64,000 nucleotides of DNA, taken from NCBI GenBank assembly GCA_035652075.1, contig DASREL010000227.1, positions 1 to 64,000 of the forward strand, read 5' to 3'. Positions 27,715-36,010 of this stretch are shown piece by piece (the first letter of the stretch is position 1; the number at the start of each line of letters is the position of its first letter). Under the pieces are notes generated by a model. The model worked only from the letters and a program-made list of their open reading frames with translations. It did not search any database and had not been told where the DNA came from. The stretch is from Gp6-AA45 sp035652075 (GTDB lineage: Bacteria; Acidobacteriota; Vicinamibacteria; Vicinamibacterales; CAVVIG01). The translations under genes and the position numbers were made by a program.

Positions 27715-28499
27715 TGAAACGAACATCAGCGGTCCTCCGTCGCTCGCGCGCTGCGCTCGCGAGCGTTGGCGTGATGGCGGCGCTTCTGACGACGGACGCC
27801 GCCGCGCAACAGGCGGTCAGCCGCTTGAAAGGACGCGTCGTTTCGGAAAAAGGCGAGCCGATCGCGAACGCGACGGTACATGTCGAGGCGTTTTATGGAT
27901 ACGCTGCCGGCACGTTCGACGGTCAGCGCACCTTCACCGCGACGACCGACAAGAGCGGCAGTTGGAACGTGCTCGGCATCAAGTCGGGCGTGTGGCTGTT
28001 CGAGGTGTCGGCGCCCGGCTTTCTGCCGGAGACGGTCGGACTGCCGATTCGACTCCTGACCACCGTGAGTCAGATGCAAGCCGGGATGGCGTTCGACTGG
28101 CAATTGATTCTCAAACCGATCCCGATGCCCAACAGCGAACGCGGGCAGGTGCTCTTGAACGCGAGCGAGGCGGTCGGCGGCGGACACGCCGATCAGATGC
28201 GGGAGCTGCTCGCGCGCGTGCCGGCCGATGCGGATGCGGAATATCTCGCCGGCGCCGGCCGGATCGCGCTCATGGGGCGCGATCGCGATCTCGCCAACAC
28301 CCTCTTCCGCCGGGCGCTCGAACGCGACCCCTCGTCGTACCGCGCCGCACTCGGGATCGCCACGTGTTTCCTGCTCGGACGCGATTTCGACAGCGCGTCG
28401 AAGGTCTTCGATGCTGCGCGAAACCGCACACACGACAAAGACGAGATCAAATTCATTACGATCGCGCTGACGGATCTCGCTACGATCAAGGTTCGATGA
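27714..28499 (+). CDS. Carboxypeptidase-regulatory/TPR-like secreted protein, copy 2
   Basis: A 261-residue paralogue of the previous gene, with a proper signal peptide (ASVGVMAALLTTDAAAQQ). The beta-sandwich region shows LKGRVVSEKGEPIANATVHV. The helical half shows NTLFRRALERDPSSYRAALG and DAARNRTHDKDEIKF, matching copy 1 at corresponding positions. The ATG overlaps the previous stop by 1 nt (TGATG), and the gene overlaps hemL in an ATGA, so it is translated as part of the heme operon. Function unknown. Confidence 0.75.
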   Translation: MKRTSAVLRRSRAALASVGVMAALLTTDAAAQQAVSRLKGRVVSEKGEPIANATVHVEAFYGYAAGTFDGQRTFTATTDKSGSWNVLGIKSGVWLFEVSAPGFLPETVGLPIRLLTTVSQMQAGMAFDWQLILKPIPMPNSERGQVLLNASEAVGGGHADQMRELLARVPADADAEYLAGAGRIALMGRDRDLANTLFRRALERDPSSYRAALGIATCFLLGRDFDSASKVFDAARNRTHDKDEIKFITIALTDLATIKVR

Positions 28500-29779
28500 A
28501 AACTACACGGTCAGCTCGCCTGTTCGATCGGGCACTCAAGATTCTTCCGGGCGGCGTCGACAGCCCCGTGCGCGCCTTCAAGGCGGTCGGCGCGGCGCCG
28601 CTCTTCATCAAACGCGCCTCCGGCGCCTACATCGAGGACATCGACGGCAATCGTTTCGTCGACTACGTGATGTCGTGGGGACCGTTGATCCACGGTCATG
28701 CGCCGAAGGGACTCATCAAAGCCCTGAACAGCGCCGCCGCGCGCGGCACGAGCTTCGGCGCGCCGAGCCCGCTCGAAGTCGAGCTCGGCGAGCGCGTGCG
28801 TGCGCTGATGCCGTCGATGGAGCGCGTCCGCTTCGTCAGCTCGGGCACCGAAGCGACGATGAGCGCGATCCGCGTCGCGCGGGCCGCGACCAAGCGCGAG
28901 AAGATCATCAAGTTCGAAGGCTGTTATCACGGCCACGCCGACGCGTTCCTCGTCAAAGCGGGATCGGGCGCGCTGACGCTCGGCACGCCGACGAGTCCAG
29001 GAGTGACGAACGGCGCGTCGGCCGACACGCTCATCGCGAGCTACAACGATCTCGAGTCGGTCGCGCGGCTGTTCGATGCGAACCGCGGCGCAATCGCGGC
29101 GGTGATCGTCGAACCGATCGCCGGCAACATCGGCCTCGTCCCGCCGGCGCCAGGATTTCTCCAGGGTCTGCGGCAGCTGTGCACCGCCGAACGCACGCTG
29201 CTGATTTTCGACGAGGTGATCTCCGGCTTCCGCGCATCAGCCGGCGGCGCACAGGAAGTGGTGCGCGTCATTCCCGATCTCACCTGTCTGGGCAAAATCA
29301 TCGGCGGCGGATTACCGGTCGGCGCGTACGGCGGCCGCGCGAACTTGATGGACTTCGTCTCGCCCGCGGGTCCGGTCTATCAGGCGGGGACGCTATCGGG
29401 CAATCCGCTCGCGATGACCGCGGGGTTGTGGGCGCTCGAGCGCCTGACGCCGAAGCTGTACACGTACCTCGCGTCGCTCGGCGCCCGGCTCGCCGGCGGA
29501 CTCGCCGACGCCGCGCGCGAGAACGGCGTCGCGCTCCAGGTGAACGCGTTCGGATCGCTCGTCACGCCCTTCTTCACCGATCGTCCGGTTCGCGACTACG
29601 CGTCGGCGACGAGTGCCGACGCCTCGAAGTACGCGGCATTCTTCAGGGGCATGATCACGCGCGGCATCTACCCGCCGCCTTCGCAGTACGAAGCGTGGTT
29701 CATCTCCGGCGCACACACCGTGAAGGATATTGATCGGACTGTGGCCGCTGCGCGAGCGGCCATGCGTGGTCTGAAGTAA
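28496..29779 (+). CDS. hemL: Glutamate-1-semialdehyde 2,1-aminomutase
   Basis: PLP enzyme that converts glutamate-1-semialdehyde, the HemA product, to 5-aminolevulinate. 427 residues. The N-terminus LFDRALKILPGGVDSPVRAF is typical, as are VSSGTEATMSAIRVARAAT, FDEVISGFR and the PLP lysine K267 in LTCLGKIIGGGLPVGAYGG. It is the last gene of the heme operon, separated from hemA by more than 7 kb of co-oriented genes. The downstream convergent gene starts its stop codon 20 nt away. Confidence 0.97.
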   Translation: MKTTRSARLFDRALKILPGGVDSPVRAFKAVGAAPLFIKRASGAYIEDIDGNRFVDYVMSWGPLIHGHAPKGLIKALNSAAARGTSFGAPSPLEVELGERVRALMPSMERVRFVSSGTEATMSAIRVARAATKREKIIKFEGCYHGHADAFLVKAGSGALTLGTPTSPGVTNGASADTLIASYNDLESVARLFDANRGAIAAVIVEPIAGNIGLVPPAPGFLQGLRQLCTAERTLLIFDEVISGFRASAGGAQEVVRVIPDLTCLGKIIGGGLPVGAYGGRANLMDFVSPAGPVYQAGTLSGNPLAMTAGLWALERLTPKLYTYLASLGARLAGGLADAARENGVALQVNAFGSLVTPFFTDRPVRDYASATSADASKYAAFFRGMITRGIYPPPSQYEAWFISGAHTVKDIDRTVAAARAAMRGLK

Positions 29780-29798
29780 CGGAGGACACGGTCCCCCA

Positions 29799-30713
29799 TT
29801 ACCTCCGGATATCGAGCGGGCTGTCGAGCCTCACTCGCAGCACCGTTCCTGACGGCAGATTCACATCCTGACCTTCGGTCGCGGCGATCGTGCCGCCGCC
29901 GCCGATCAGAATCCCCGCGAGCGCGCCCTTGGCGCCGCCGAGAATCGCGCCGAGGATCGCACCTGCGCCGGCGCCGATGCCGATCTTCTCCTTCTCACCC
30001 GCGATGCCTTCGCTTTCGAGCGCCTGCGTCACCGTTCCGCGCATCGGCAGGGCGCGGCCGTTCACCGTCACGCGATCGAACGCGACCGTCATCGAGCCTT
30101 TGCGCTCGATGCGCGTCGCCTTGTGGACGGAGCTGACGATGCCGCGCATCACCGACCCGGCGGGGATGAGGACGCGGCCGCTTTCGTCGCGCAGATCGAC
30201 CATCGTGGTCGCCTCGAACCGATCTTCGGGCTGACTGGTGCCGGAGCTGAGCGACTGCTGCAGCCGGACGTCGAACTCGGTGCCGACCGGAATCTCGTTC
30301 GGATTTTGCGAGCGGCCGGCCGTCGGCGCCGGACGTGGATAGTCGTTGTCGCGCGGACTGTCGGTGATGCCGGTCGGCGGCGTGTAGCCACCGGTCGCAT
30401 CGCCGCGCGCACGCGAACGGATGTTGTCGATGCGATCGCGAATCTCCGCATACTCGGTCGTCGCGATCGGTTCGTTGCGTCGCGCTTTGACTTTCAGGTA
30501 CGTGACTTCGTCACGCGCATCGTCCAGCTCGCGCTGCAACTGCGACGCGAGCGCGCCGTCGCGCGATCGCAGCTGTGAGATGTCCCGCGAGACGTCGGAG
30601 ATGTTGTCCTGAAGCCGTTGGACGTCAGAGTTCGAGATGCGGTCTTGCGCTCCTGCTGACCCTGACATCAGCGCGAGCGCGAGCACTGGACCGGCGAATC
30701 TCATCAGTTTCAT
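29799..30713 (-). CDS. Secreted conserved protein with coiled coil and glycine-zipper
   Basis: A 304-residue protein preceded by a strong Shine-Dalgarno (GGAGGAG). It has a signal peptide (LALALMSGSAGAQ), a predicted coiled coil at about residues 25-85 (NISDVSRDISQLRSRDGALA), a low-complexity linker, a beta-rich domain (PVGTEFDVRLQQSLSS, RVLIPAGSVMRGIVSSV) and a glycine-zipper-like hydrophobic stretch (IGIGAGAGAILGAILGGAKG), ending LPSGTVLRVRLDSPL. The beta domain resembles periplasmic TrbI/YscW-like or lipoprotein-associated folds, but I do not recognise a named family. It is the last gene of the minus-strand cluster. Confidence 0.65.
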   Translation of the reverse strand: MKLMRFAGPVLALALMSGSAGAQDRISNSDVQRLQDNISDVSRDISQLRSRDGALASQLQRELDDARDEVTYLKVKARRNEPIATTEYAEIRDRIDNIRSRARGDATGGYTPPTGITDSPRDNDYPRPAPTAGRSQNPNEIPVGTEFDVRLQQSLSSGTSQPEDRFEATTMVDLRDESGRVLIPAGSVMRGIVSSVHKATRIERKGSMTVAFDRVTVNGRALPMRGTVTQALESEGIAGEKEKIGIGAGAGAILGAILGGAKGALAGILIGGGGTIAATEGQDVNLPSGTVLRVRLDSPLDIRR

Positions 30714-30743
30714 GAGGACTCCTCCGGTTGTGCCGCTGCAAGT

Positions 30744-32087
30744 CTATCGCCAGGGCATGAGGCGCTGGATGAAGCTAATTCGCGCGAGATCGTTGTAGAT
30801 GACCGTGACCATCAGCATCAGGATGACCACGAATCCGGCCAGCAGCATCTTCTCCTTCACCTTGACGCTGAAGTCGCGGCGCGCGATCCCCTCGAGCGCC
30901 ATGATGAAGATGTGGCCGCCGTCGAGCACCGGAATCGGCAGCAAATTCACCAGGCCGAGGTTCAGGCTGATCATCGCCATGAAGCTGAAGAGCGCAACCC
31001 AGCCGAGCGACGCCGACTCGCCGGACATCTGCGCGATCGCAACCGGTCCCATCAATTGCTTCGGCGACGTTTCGCGCGTGACGAGCCCCCAGACCGTCTG
31101 ACCGATCAGGCCCGCCCATTCGATGTTCTTGCGGACGCTCAGCGTGACCGCTTCGAGCGCCGTCGGCTTGAAGTGCTTCGTCGCTTCGGAGATTGAGACG
31201 CCGATGCAGCCGACGTTACCGGCCACGCCGGTGCAGCCACCGCGCGCCGGCGTCACCGGCAGATCCAGGCGTTGACCGTTGCGCTCGACCGCAATCGTGA
31301 TTCGCTCGCCCGGATGCGCAGCGATCGCCTTGATCAAGCCCGGACGAAATGTCATCGGCTCGCCGTTGACCGAGAGGATCACGTCGCCCGCTTTGATGCC
31401 CGCTTTGTCGGCCGGCTCGCCCGGGTTGACGTGCGGAATCATCGGATGCACGTCAGGCAGCACGCCGATGTAGCCGATTTCGAATCGGCTCTGTCCCGGC
31501 ATCACCGTCGTCGTCAACTTCTTCGTCAGCGCCTGGCCGTTCCGCAAAATGTCGAGCGTGATCTCTTTGTTCGGCTTCGACCCGACGGCGAGTTCGTACT
31601 GCTCCCACGTGTCGACGCGATGGTCGTCCACCGACATCACGCGATCGCCGGGCAGGATGTCGGCCTTCGCGGCCGGCGAATCAGGGAGCGTGACGCCGAC
31701 GACGACCGGCTGGTCTTCGAACGACGGCACTTCGGCGCCCTGATACAGCACGATCGACGTCAGGATGAGCGCCAGCACGATGTTCATCGCGGGGCCCATG
31801 ATCAGGACCTGGAAGCGTTCCCACTTCGTCTTCGAGAGGAATTCGTCCGCGCGCCCGGTGCGCTCCTCCTCGGGGCTGTCGCCCGCCATCTTCACGTACC
31901 CGCCGAGCGGCAGCGCGCCGATGCTGTATTCGGTATCGCCGCGCGTGAAGCTGACGATCGTCGGGTTGAACCCGAGCTGAAATTTCAGGACGCGGATGCC
32001 GACGCGCTTCGCGGCGAGGAAATGTCCCAGCTCGTGCACGAACACGAGGACGCCGAGCACGAAGGCAAATGCCAGAAGCGTTGTCAC
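30744..32087 (-). CDS. rseP: RIP metalloprotease (site-2 protease, RseP family)
   Basis: Intramembrane zinc protease that cleaves anti-sigma factors and signal-peptide remnants in the inner membrane. 447 residues. The zinc motif HELGH is at residues 18-22, the third ligand motif NLLPIPVLDGGH is near the C-terminus, and two PDZ domains lie between (about residues 125-290, with SPAAKADILPGDRVMSVD and EPADKAGIKAGDVILSVNG). GTG start in a GTGA overlap with dxr. The order uppS-cdsA-dxr-rseP is conserved across many bacteria. Confidence 0.96.
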   Translation of the reverse strand: MTTLLAFAFVLGVLVFVHELGHFLAAKRVGIRVLKFQLGFNPTIVSFTRGDTEYSIGALPLGGYVKMAGDSPEEERTGRADEFLSKTKWERFQVLIMGPAMNIVLALILTSIVLYQGAEVPSFEDQPVVVGVTLPDSPAAKADILPGDRVMSVDDHRVDTWEQYELAVGSKPNKEITLDILRNGQALTKKLTTTVMPGQSRFEIGYIGVLPDVHPMIPHVNPGEPADKAGIKAGDVILSVNGEPMTFRPGLIKAIAAHPGERITIAVERNGQRLDLPVTPARGGCTGVAGNVGCIGVSISEATKHFKPTALEAVTLSVRKNIEWAGLIGQTVWGLVTRETSPKQLMGPVAIAQMSGESASLGWVALFSFMAMISLNLGLVNLLPIPVLDGGHIFIMALEGIARRDFSVKVKEKMLLAGFVVILMLMVTVIYNDLARISFIQRLMPWR

Positions 32088-33253
32088 AGTTTTGATTCTA
32101 CCGCGCCGGCCTCGCGCTCCGCATACTCGCGCGCCCAGCGGTCAACGGCGCGCACCGCCGCCAGCGACTCGACCGGCGCCGGCTGATGCGCACACATGGT
32201 TCGTTCGATCACGTGCGGAATCGCGGTGAAGCTGATCCGTCCGTCGAGGAATCGCGCGACCGCGACTTCATTCGCCGCGTTCAGCACAACGGGCAGGCTG
32301 CGTTCGGCGTCGAGCGCGCGGTACGCGAGGCGCAGGCACGGGAAGGCGTCCGTATCGGGGACGTCGAAATCGAGACGTCCGGCGCGGGTCAAATCGAGCG
32401 GCGGCAGCGGTGCCGTCCAGCGATCCGGGTATGAGAAGGCATACTGAATCGGTAGACGCATATCGGTGACGCCAAGTTGCGCGAGGAACGATCCGTCCAC
32501 GAACTCGACCAGGGAGTGGACGACCGATTGCGGATGGATCACGACGTCGATCTGATCGGCTCGAACGCCGAACAGCCAGTGCGCTTCGATCACTTCGAGG
32601 CCCTTGTTCATGAGGGTCGCCGAATCGATCGTGATCTTGCGTCCCATGCGCCACGTGGGATGTTTCAGGGCGTCTTCGGCCGACACGCCCGCAAGCTCCG
32701 CCGCCGTGCGCCCACGGAACGGTCCGCCCGATGCGGTCAGCACGAGGCGTTTGACTTCCGCGTGTGTGTGCCCGTGCAGACACTGGTGAATCGCGTTGTG
32801 CTCGCTGTCGACGGGCAGGATCGCGACGCCACGTCGCGCGGCCGCTTCGGTAACGAGGCCGCCGGCCATCACCAGCACTTCTTTGTTGGCGAGCGCGATC
32901 GTTTTGCCCAAGTCGATCGCCGCGAGCACTGCTTCGAGCGCCTCGGTACCGCTCGACGCGCAGAGCACGATGTCGGCGTCGGGATGCGACGCGACCGCCA
33001 CGAGACCCTCGCGCCCCGTTGGAACGTCGTCGCGCGGCGGCGTGTAGCGCGAAGGCTTCAGCCGAGCGACCGCGTCGTCGGTCGCCATCGAGACGATCTC
33101 GGGCCTGTAGCGATCGATCTGCGACGCGAGCAGATCCGCGTTCTCGCCTGCCGCAAGACCGACGACGCGCAGCTTGTCTGCGTGGGCGTCGACGACGTTC
33201 AGCGCGCTCTGGCCGATGGAGCCGGTCGAGCCGAGGATCGCGATGCGCTTCAC
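32084..33253 (-). CDS. dxr: 1-deoxy-D-xylulose 5-phosphate reductoisomerase
   Basis: Second enzyme of the MEP isoprenoid pathway; makes 2-C-methyl-D-erythritol 4-phosphate using NADPH. 389 residues from a GTG start. It shows the N-terminal nucleotide motif ILGSTGSIGQSALNV, ALANKEVLVMAGGLV, the metal/substrate motif PVDSEHNAIHQCL, LTASGGPFRGR, and NKGLEVIEAHWLFG. GTGA overlaps tie it to cdsA upstream and rseP downstream. Its product feeds the polyprenyl chain used by UppS in the same operon. Confidence 0.97.
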   Translation of the reverse strand: MKRIAILGSTGSIGQSALNVVDAHADKLRVVGLAAGENADLLASQIDRYRPEIVSMATDDAVARLKPSRYTPPRDDVPTGREGLVAVASHPDADIVLCASSGTEALEAVLAAIDLGKTIALANKEVLVMAGGLVTEAAARRGVAILPVDSEHNAIHQCLHGHTHAEVKRLVLTASGGPFRGRTAAELAGVSAEDALKHPTWRMGRKITIDSATLMNKGLEVIEAHWLFGVRADQIDVVIHPQSVVHSLVEFVDGSFLAQLGVTDMRLPIQYAFSYPDRWTAPLPPLDLTRAGRLDFDVPDTDAFPCLRLAYRALDAERSLPVVLNAANEVAVARFLDGRISFTAIPHVIERTMCAHQPAPVESLAAVRAVDRWAREYAEREAGAVESKL

Positions 33254-33861
33254 ACGACCAGCACGAGATAGAAAGCCGGCGCGGCGAACAACAGCGCGTC
33301 GATCCGATCGAGCACGCCGCCGTGACCCGGAATCAGATTCGAGCTGTCTTTCACGCCGGCGCGGCGCTTGAGAAACGATTCGAACAGGTCCCCAGCGATG
33401 CCGAGCGCGACGATCGCCAGACCAAGACCGATCCGCACTGCCATCGACATCCGCGGCACCCACCACGTGCAGAGCAGGGCGAACAGCAGGGTGCCGAACA
33501 CAAACCCGCCGATCGCCCCTTCAACCGTCTTCTTGGGACTGATCCGCGGCGCCAGCGGCCGCCGTCCGAACGCGCGACCCGTGTAGTACTGCGCGGTGTC
33601 GCTCACCATCACCGTCAACATCAACAGGAATACGGCCTGCGGACCGCCAATCAGCCGCAGCTGCACCAGCGACGCAAGCGGCAGCGCGATGTACACCACC
33701 GCCATCGGAATCGCCACGAGCAGCGGCACGAGCCGATACAGCTCCGCGATGGCCAGGAGCGCGACGACGAGGGCGAAGATTTCGAAGGCAACCGGCGGCG
33801 CGAACCACACAAGGACAACGACCAGCAGGACGAGAACCGCGCCGCTGATCACGCGCGTCAT
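33250..33861 (-). CDS. cdsA: Phosphatidate cytidylyltransferase
   Basis: Makes CDP-diacylglycerol from phosphatidate and CTP in the inner membrane. 203 residues, shorter than the usual 260-280, with fewer N-terminal helices. The signature is intact: ISPKKTVEGAIGGFVFG and GDLFESFLKRRAGVKDSS...PGHGGVLDRID at the C-terminus. ATGA overlap with uppS: the codons of that junction follow a heptamer array. A shorter form is known from other phyla, so it is probably functional. Confidence 0.93.
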   Translation of the reverse strand: MTRVISGAVLVLLVVVLVWFAPPVAFEIFALVVALLAIAELYRLVPLLVAIPMAVVYIALPLASLVQLRLIGGPQAVFLLMLTVMVSDTAQYYTGRAFGRRPLAPRISPKKTVEGAIGGFVFGTLLFALLCTWWVPRMSMAVRIGLGLAIVALGIAGDLFESFLKRRAGVKDSSNLIPGHGGVLDRIDALLFAAPAFYLVLVV

Positions 33862-34664
33862 CGTGTCGCGACTGGCGACTGACGACTGGTGACCGGCGAC
33901 TGATTGATCCCGCCGTACCGCCGATCGCGCTTCTGGTACGCGATGACCGCTTCGAGCAGGTGACGACGCCGAAAATCAGGCCACAAGGTTTCGGTCACCC
34001 AAATCTCCGAGTACGCGATCTGCCACAGCAGGAAATTGCTGATGCGCATCTCGCCGCTCGTCCGGATCAACAGATCGGGATCGGGTTGGCCGGCGGTGTA
34101 GAGAAATTCGCCGAACTTGCGTTCGTCGAGATCATCGGGGTTGATGCCGGCGGCGAGCACGCGCTTCGCGGCGTCGATGATCTCGGCGCGGCCGCCGTAG
34201 TTCAACGCGATGTTGAACAACATGCCGTGGTTGTTTTCGGTCTGATGGATGCCGATCTCGAGCTCGTGCTGCACGTCCGGTGAGAGTTCGTCCTTGCGCC
34301 CGATCACCTGAAAGCGGATGTCGTTCTTCATCAGCGTGCCGAGCTCGAGCCGGATGTAGCGCTTCAACAGCGTCATCAGCACGTTGATTTCGGTGCGCGG
34401 GCGCTTCCAGTTCTCGACCGAGAACGCGTACAGCGTCAGGACCTCGATGCCAAGCCGCGCGGAGGTTTCGACCACGTCGCGGACCGAGTCGATGCCGGCG
34501 CGGTGTCCCTCGACGCGCGGCAGGTGACGCTGCGCGGCCCAGCGCCCGTTGCCGTCCATGATGATCGCGATGTGAGCGGGCAGCTGCTCGAAATTGATCT
34601 GACGCGCCAGCGTTTCGTCGGGCGAACCCGGCGGAATCCACGCCAGCAGCTGCTCAAGGGACAT
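33858..34664 (-). CDS. uppS: Undecaprenyl (polyprenyl) diphosphate synthase
   Basis: Cis-prenyltransferase that builds the lipid carrier for peptidoglycan and other envelope polymers. 268 residues. Catalytic D37 lies in HIAIIMDGNGRWA; EGHRAG, FSVENWKRP and DLLIRTSGEMRISNFLLWQ are all present. The start ATG has AAGGA upstream. After the normal end of the fold (YQKRDRRYGG) the protein carries about 14 extra residues (INQSPVTSRQSPVATR) encoded by a heptamer array (33869-33903), ending in the ATGA overlap with cdsA. Confidence 0.96.
   Translation of the reverse strand: MSLEQLLAWIPPGSPDETLARQINFEQLPAHIAIIMDGNGRWAAQRHLPRVEGHRAGIDSVRDVVETSARLGIEVLTLYAFSVENWKRPRTEINVLMTLLKRYIRLELGTLMKNDIRFQVIGRKDELSPDVQHELEIGIHQTENNHGMLFNIALNYGGRAEIIDAAKRVLAAGINPDDLDERKFGEFLYTAGQPDPDLLIRTSGEMRISNFLLWQIAYSEIWVTETLWPDFRRRHLLEAVIAYQKRDRRYGGINQSPVTSRQSPVATR
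33869..33903. repeat. Heptamer repeat (cgactgg family) at the uppS end
   Basis: Five consecutive 7-nt units (cgactgg, cgactga, cgactgg, tgaccgg, cgactga) encode the C-terminal SPVTSRQSPVA of UppS on the minus strand, just before the uppS-cdsA ATGA junction. The unit spacing is exact. Confidence 0.8.
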
Positions 34665-34692
34665 GAGGCATCCTTTGCAGTAAACCCCTATT

Positions 34693-35430
34693 CTACTGAT
34701 AGTTTACGCGCACGAGAAACAACCCGTGCGGCGGCGCGGCGCGTCCGGCTTTCGTGCGGTCTCGCGAGGCCAGCACGTCAGACAGCCATTCGACCGGAAA
34801 GCGCCGCCGGCCAACGTCGACCAGCGATCCGGTGATGTTGCGGACCATGTGCCGTAAGAAGCCGCTGCCGACGACGTCGTACGAGATTTCAGATTTCAGC
34901 TTGCAGATTTCAGAGGAAAAAATCGTCCGCACGGTCGTTTTGGTATCGCTGTCGGTCGCCTGAAACGCCGCGAAATCGTGTTCGCCCTCGAGGAGCTTCG
35001 CCGCGCGCTGCATCGCATCGACGTCGAGCTCGCCGAGCACGTGCCACGCGTAGCGGCGCTCGAACGGCGACATCACGTCGTCGTTCCAGATGCGGTACCG
35101 GTACTGTTTGGATCTGGAATCGAACTGCGGATGAAACGTCGGAGGGACCGCTTCCGCGCCGCCGACGCGAACCGTGTCCGGAAGCCTCACGTTCATCGCG
35201 CGCACGAGCGCGTCCGGCGCGATCTCGCGTTCGAGCGTGAACGCCGCCACCTGCGCCAACGCGTGCACGCCGGCGTCGGTGCGGCCGGCGCCGATGACCG
35301 TCACGTTGCGTTGATCGAGATCCCTCAGCGCGTCCTCGAGCAGGCCCTGGATCGACAGCCCGGACGGCTGACGCTGCCAGCCGCAGAAATCGGCGCCGTC
35401 GTACGCGACCGTGATCTTGAACGTCGGCAA
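34693..35430 (-). CDS. truA: tRNA pseudouridine(38-40) synthase
   Basis: Modifies uridines 38-40 in the tRNA anticodon arm. 245 residues from a TTG start at 35430, 1 nt after pyrE. Catalytic D52 lies in VIGAGRTDAGVHALAQVA; the N-terminal FKITVAYDGADFCGWQ and the C-terminal GSGFLRHMVRNITG are standard. Between VRTIFSS and ISYDVVGSG the protein contains the extra EICKLKSE encoded by a heptamer array (34885-34912), in a loop between two strands. A weak start and the insertion may both affect expression, but all key residues remain. Confidence 0.95.
   Translation of the reverse strand: MPTFKITVAYDGADFCGWQRQPSGLSIQGLLEDALRDLDQRNVTVIGAGRTDAGVHALAQVAAFTLEREIAPDALVRAMNVRLPDTVRVGGAEAVPPTFHPQFDSRSKQYRYRIWNDDVMSPFERRYAWHVLGELDVDAMQRAAKLLEGEHDFAAFQATDSDTKTTVRTIFSSEICKLKSEISYDVVGSGFLRHMVRNITGSLVDVGRRRFPVEWLSDVLASRDRTKAGRAAPPHGLFLVRVNYQ
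34885..34912. repeat. Heptamer repeat (gatttca family) inside truA
   Basis: Four exact-period 7-nt units (gatttca, gatttca, gcttgca, gatttca) are inserted in frame and encode EICKLKSEI on the minus strand. The A/T-rich units stand out against the G/C-rich gene around them. Confidence 0.85.
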
Positions 35431-35431
35431 C

Positions 35432-36010
35432 TTAGGTGACGACCGGCCGCGACCCCGGCTTGATCACCGGCATCCCCTGCGCACAGAGCGGACATTGATC
35501 GGGCTCGTACGTCGGCAGGTTCATCTCGAGGAGCGACGCGTACGGCACGTCGAAGCGGACGGCGCCGTTGCTGCGGTCGACGATCGACGCCGCGCCAACA
35601 ACACGTCCGCCCACCGCGCGCGCGACCTGCATCGTCTCTTTCGTCGACCCGCCGGTCGTCATCACGTCTTCGATGACCAGCACGCGATCGTTCTCGCCGA
35701 TCATGAACCCGCGGCGCAGCGTCAGCGCGCCGTCCTGGCGCTCGGCGAAAATCGCGCGGACGCCCAGCGCCTTCGCGACCTCCTGTCCGATCACGATGCC
35801 GCCGAGTGCCGGCGAGAGAACGACGGTCGGCCGCAGTTCGTGCGTCGCGGCGGCGATGTCGGCGCCAAGACGCTCCGCATCCGCCGGATGTTGCAGCACG
35901 AGCGCGCACTGCAGGTAACCAGGGCTGTGGAGCCCCGACGTCAACCGGAAGTGGCCTTCGAGCAGCGCGCCCGATTTTCGAAACAGATCAAGAAGCGCGT
36001 CGCGCGTCAT
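35432..36010 (-). CDS. pyrE: Orotate phosphoribosyltransferase
   Basis: Transfers ribose-5-phosphate from PRPP to orotate in UMP synthesis. 192 residues of the short, thermophile-type group. It has the PRPP-binding motif VLVIEDVMTTGGSTKE and the N-terminal FRLTSGLHSPGYLQCAL, and a C-terminal zinc-knuckle-like CPLCAQGMPVIKPGSR. The ATG at 36010 lies 23 nt inside the preceding peptidase gene. A second, different OPRTase-like gene lies with pyrB and pyrC at 46819-47439. Confidence 0.92.
   Translation of the reverse strand: MTRDALLDLFRKSGALLEGHFRLTSGLHSPGYLQCALVLQHPADAERLGADIAAATHELRPTVVLSPALGGIVIGQEVAKALGVRAIFAERQDGALTLRRGFMIGENDRVLVIEDVMTTGGSTKETMQVARAVGGRVVGAASIVDRSNGAVRFDVPYASLLEMNLPTYEPDQCPLCAQGMPVIKPGSRPVVT

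Noticed and set aside
29780..29807. Terminator between hemL and the convergent secreted-protein gene
   Set aside because: The CGGAGG/CCTCCG stem is only 6 bp with a 16-nt loop and no T tract, so it was not annotated.
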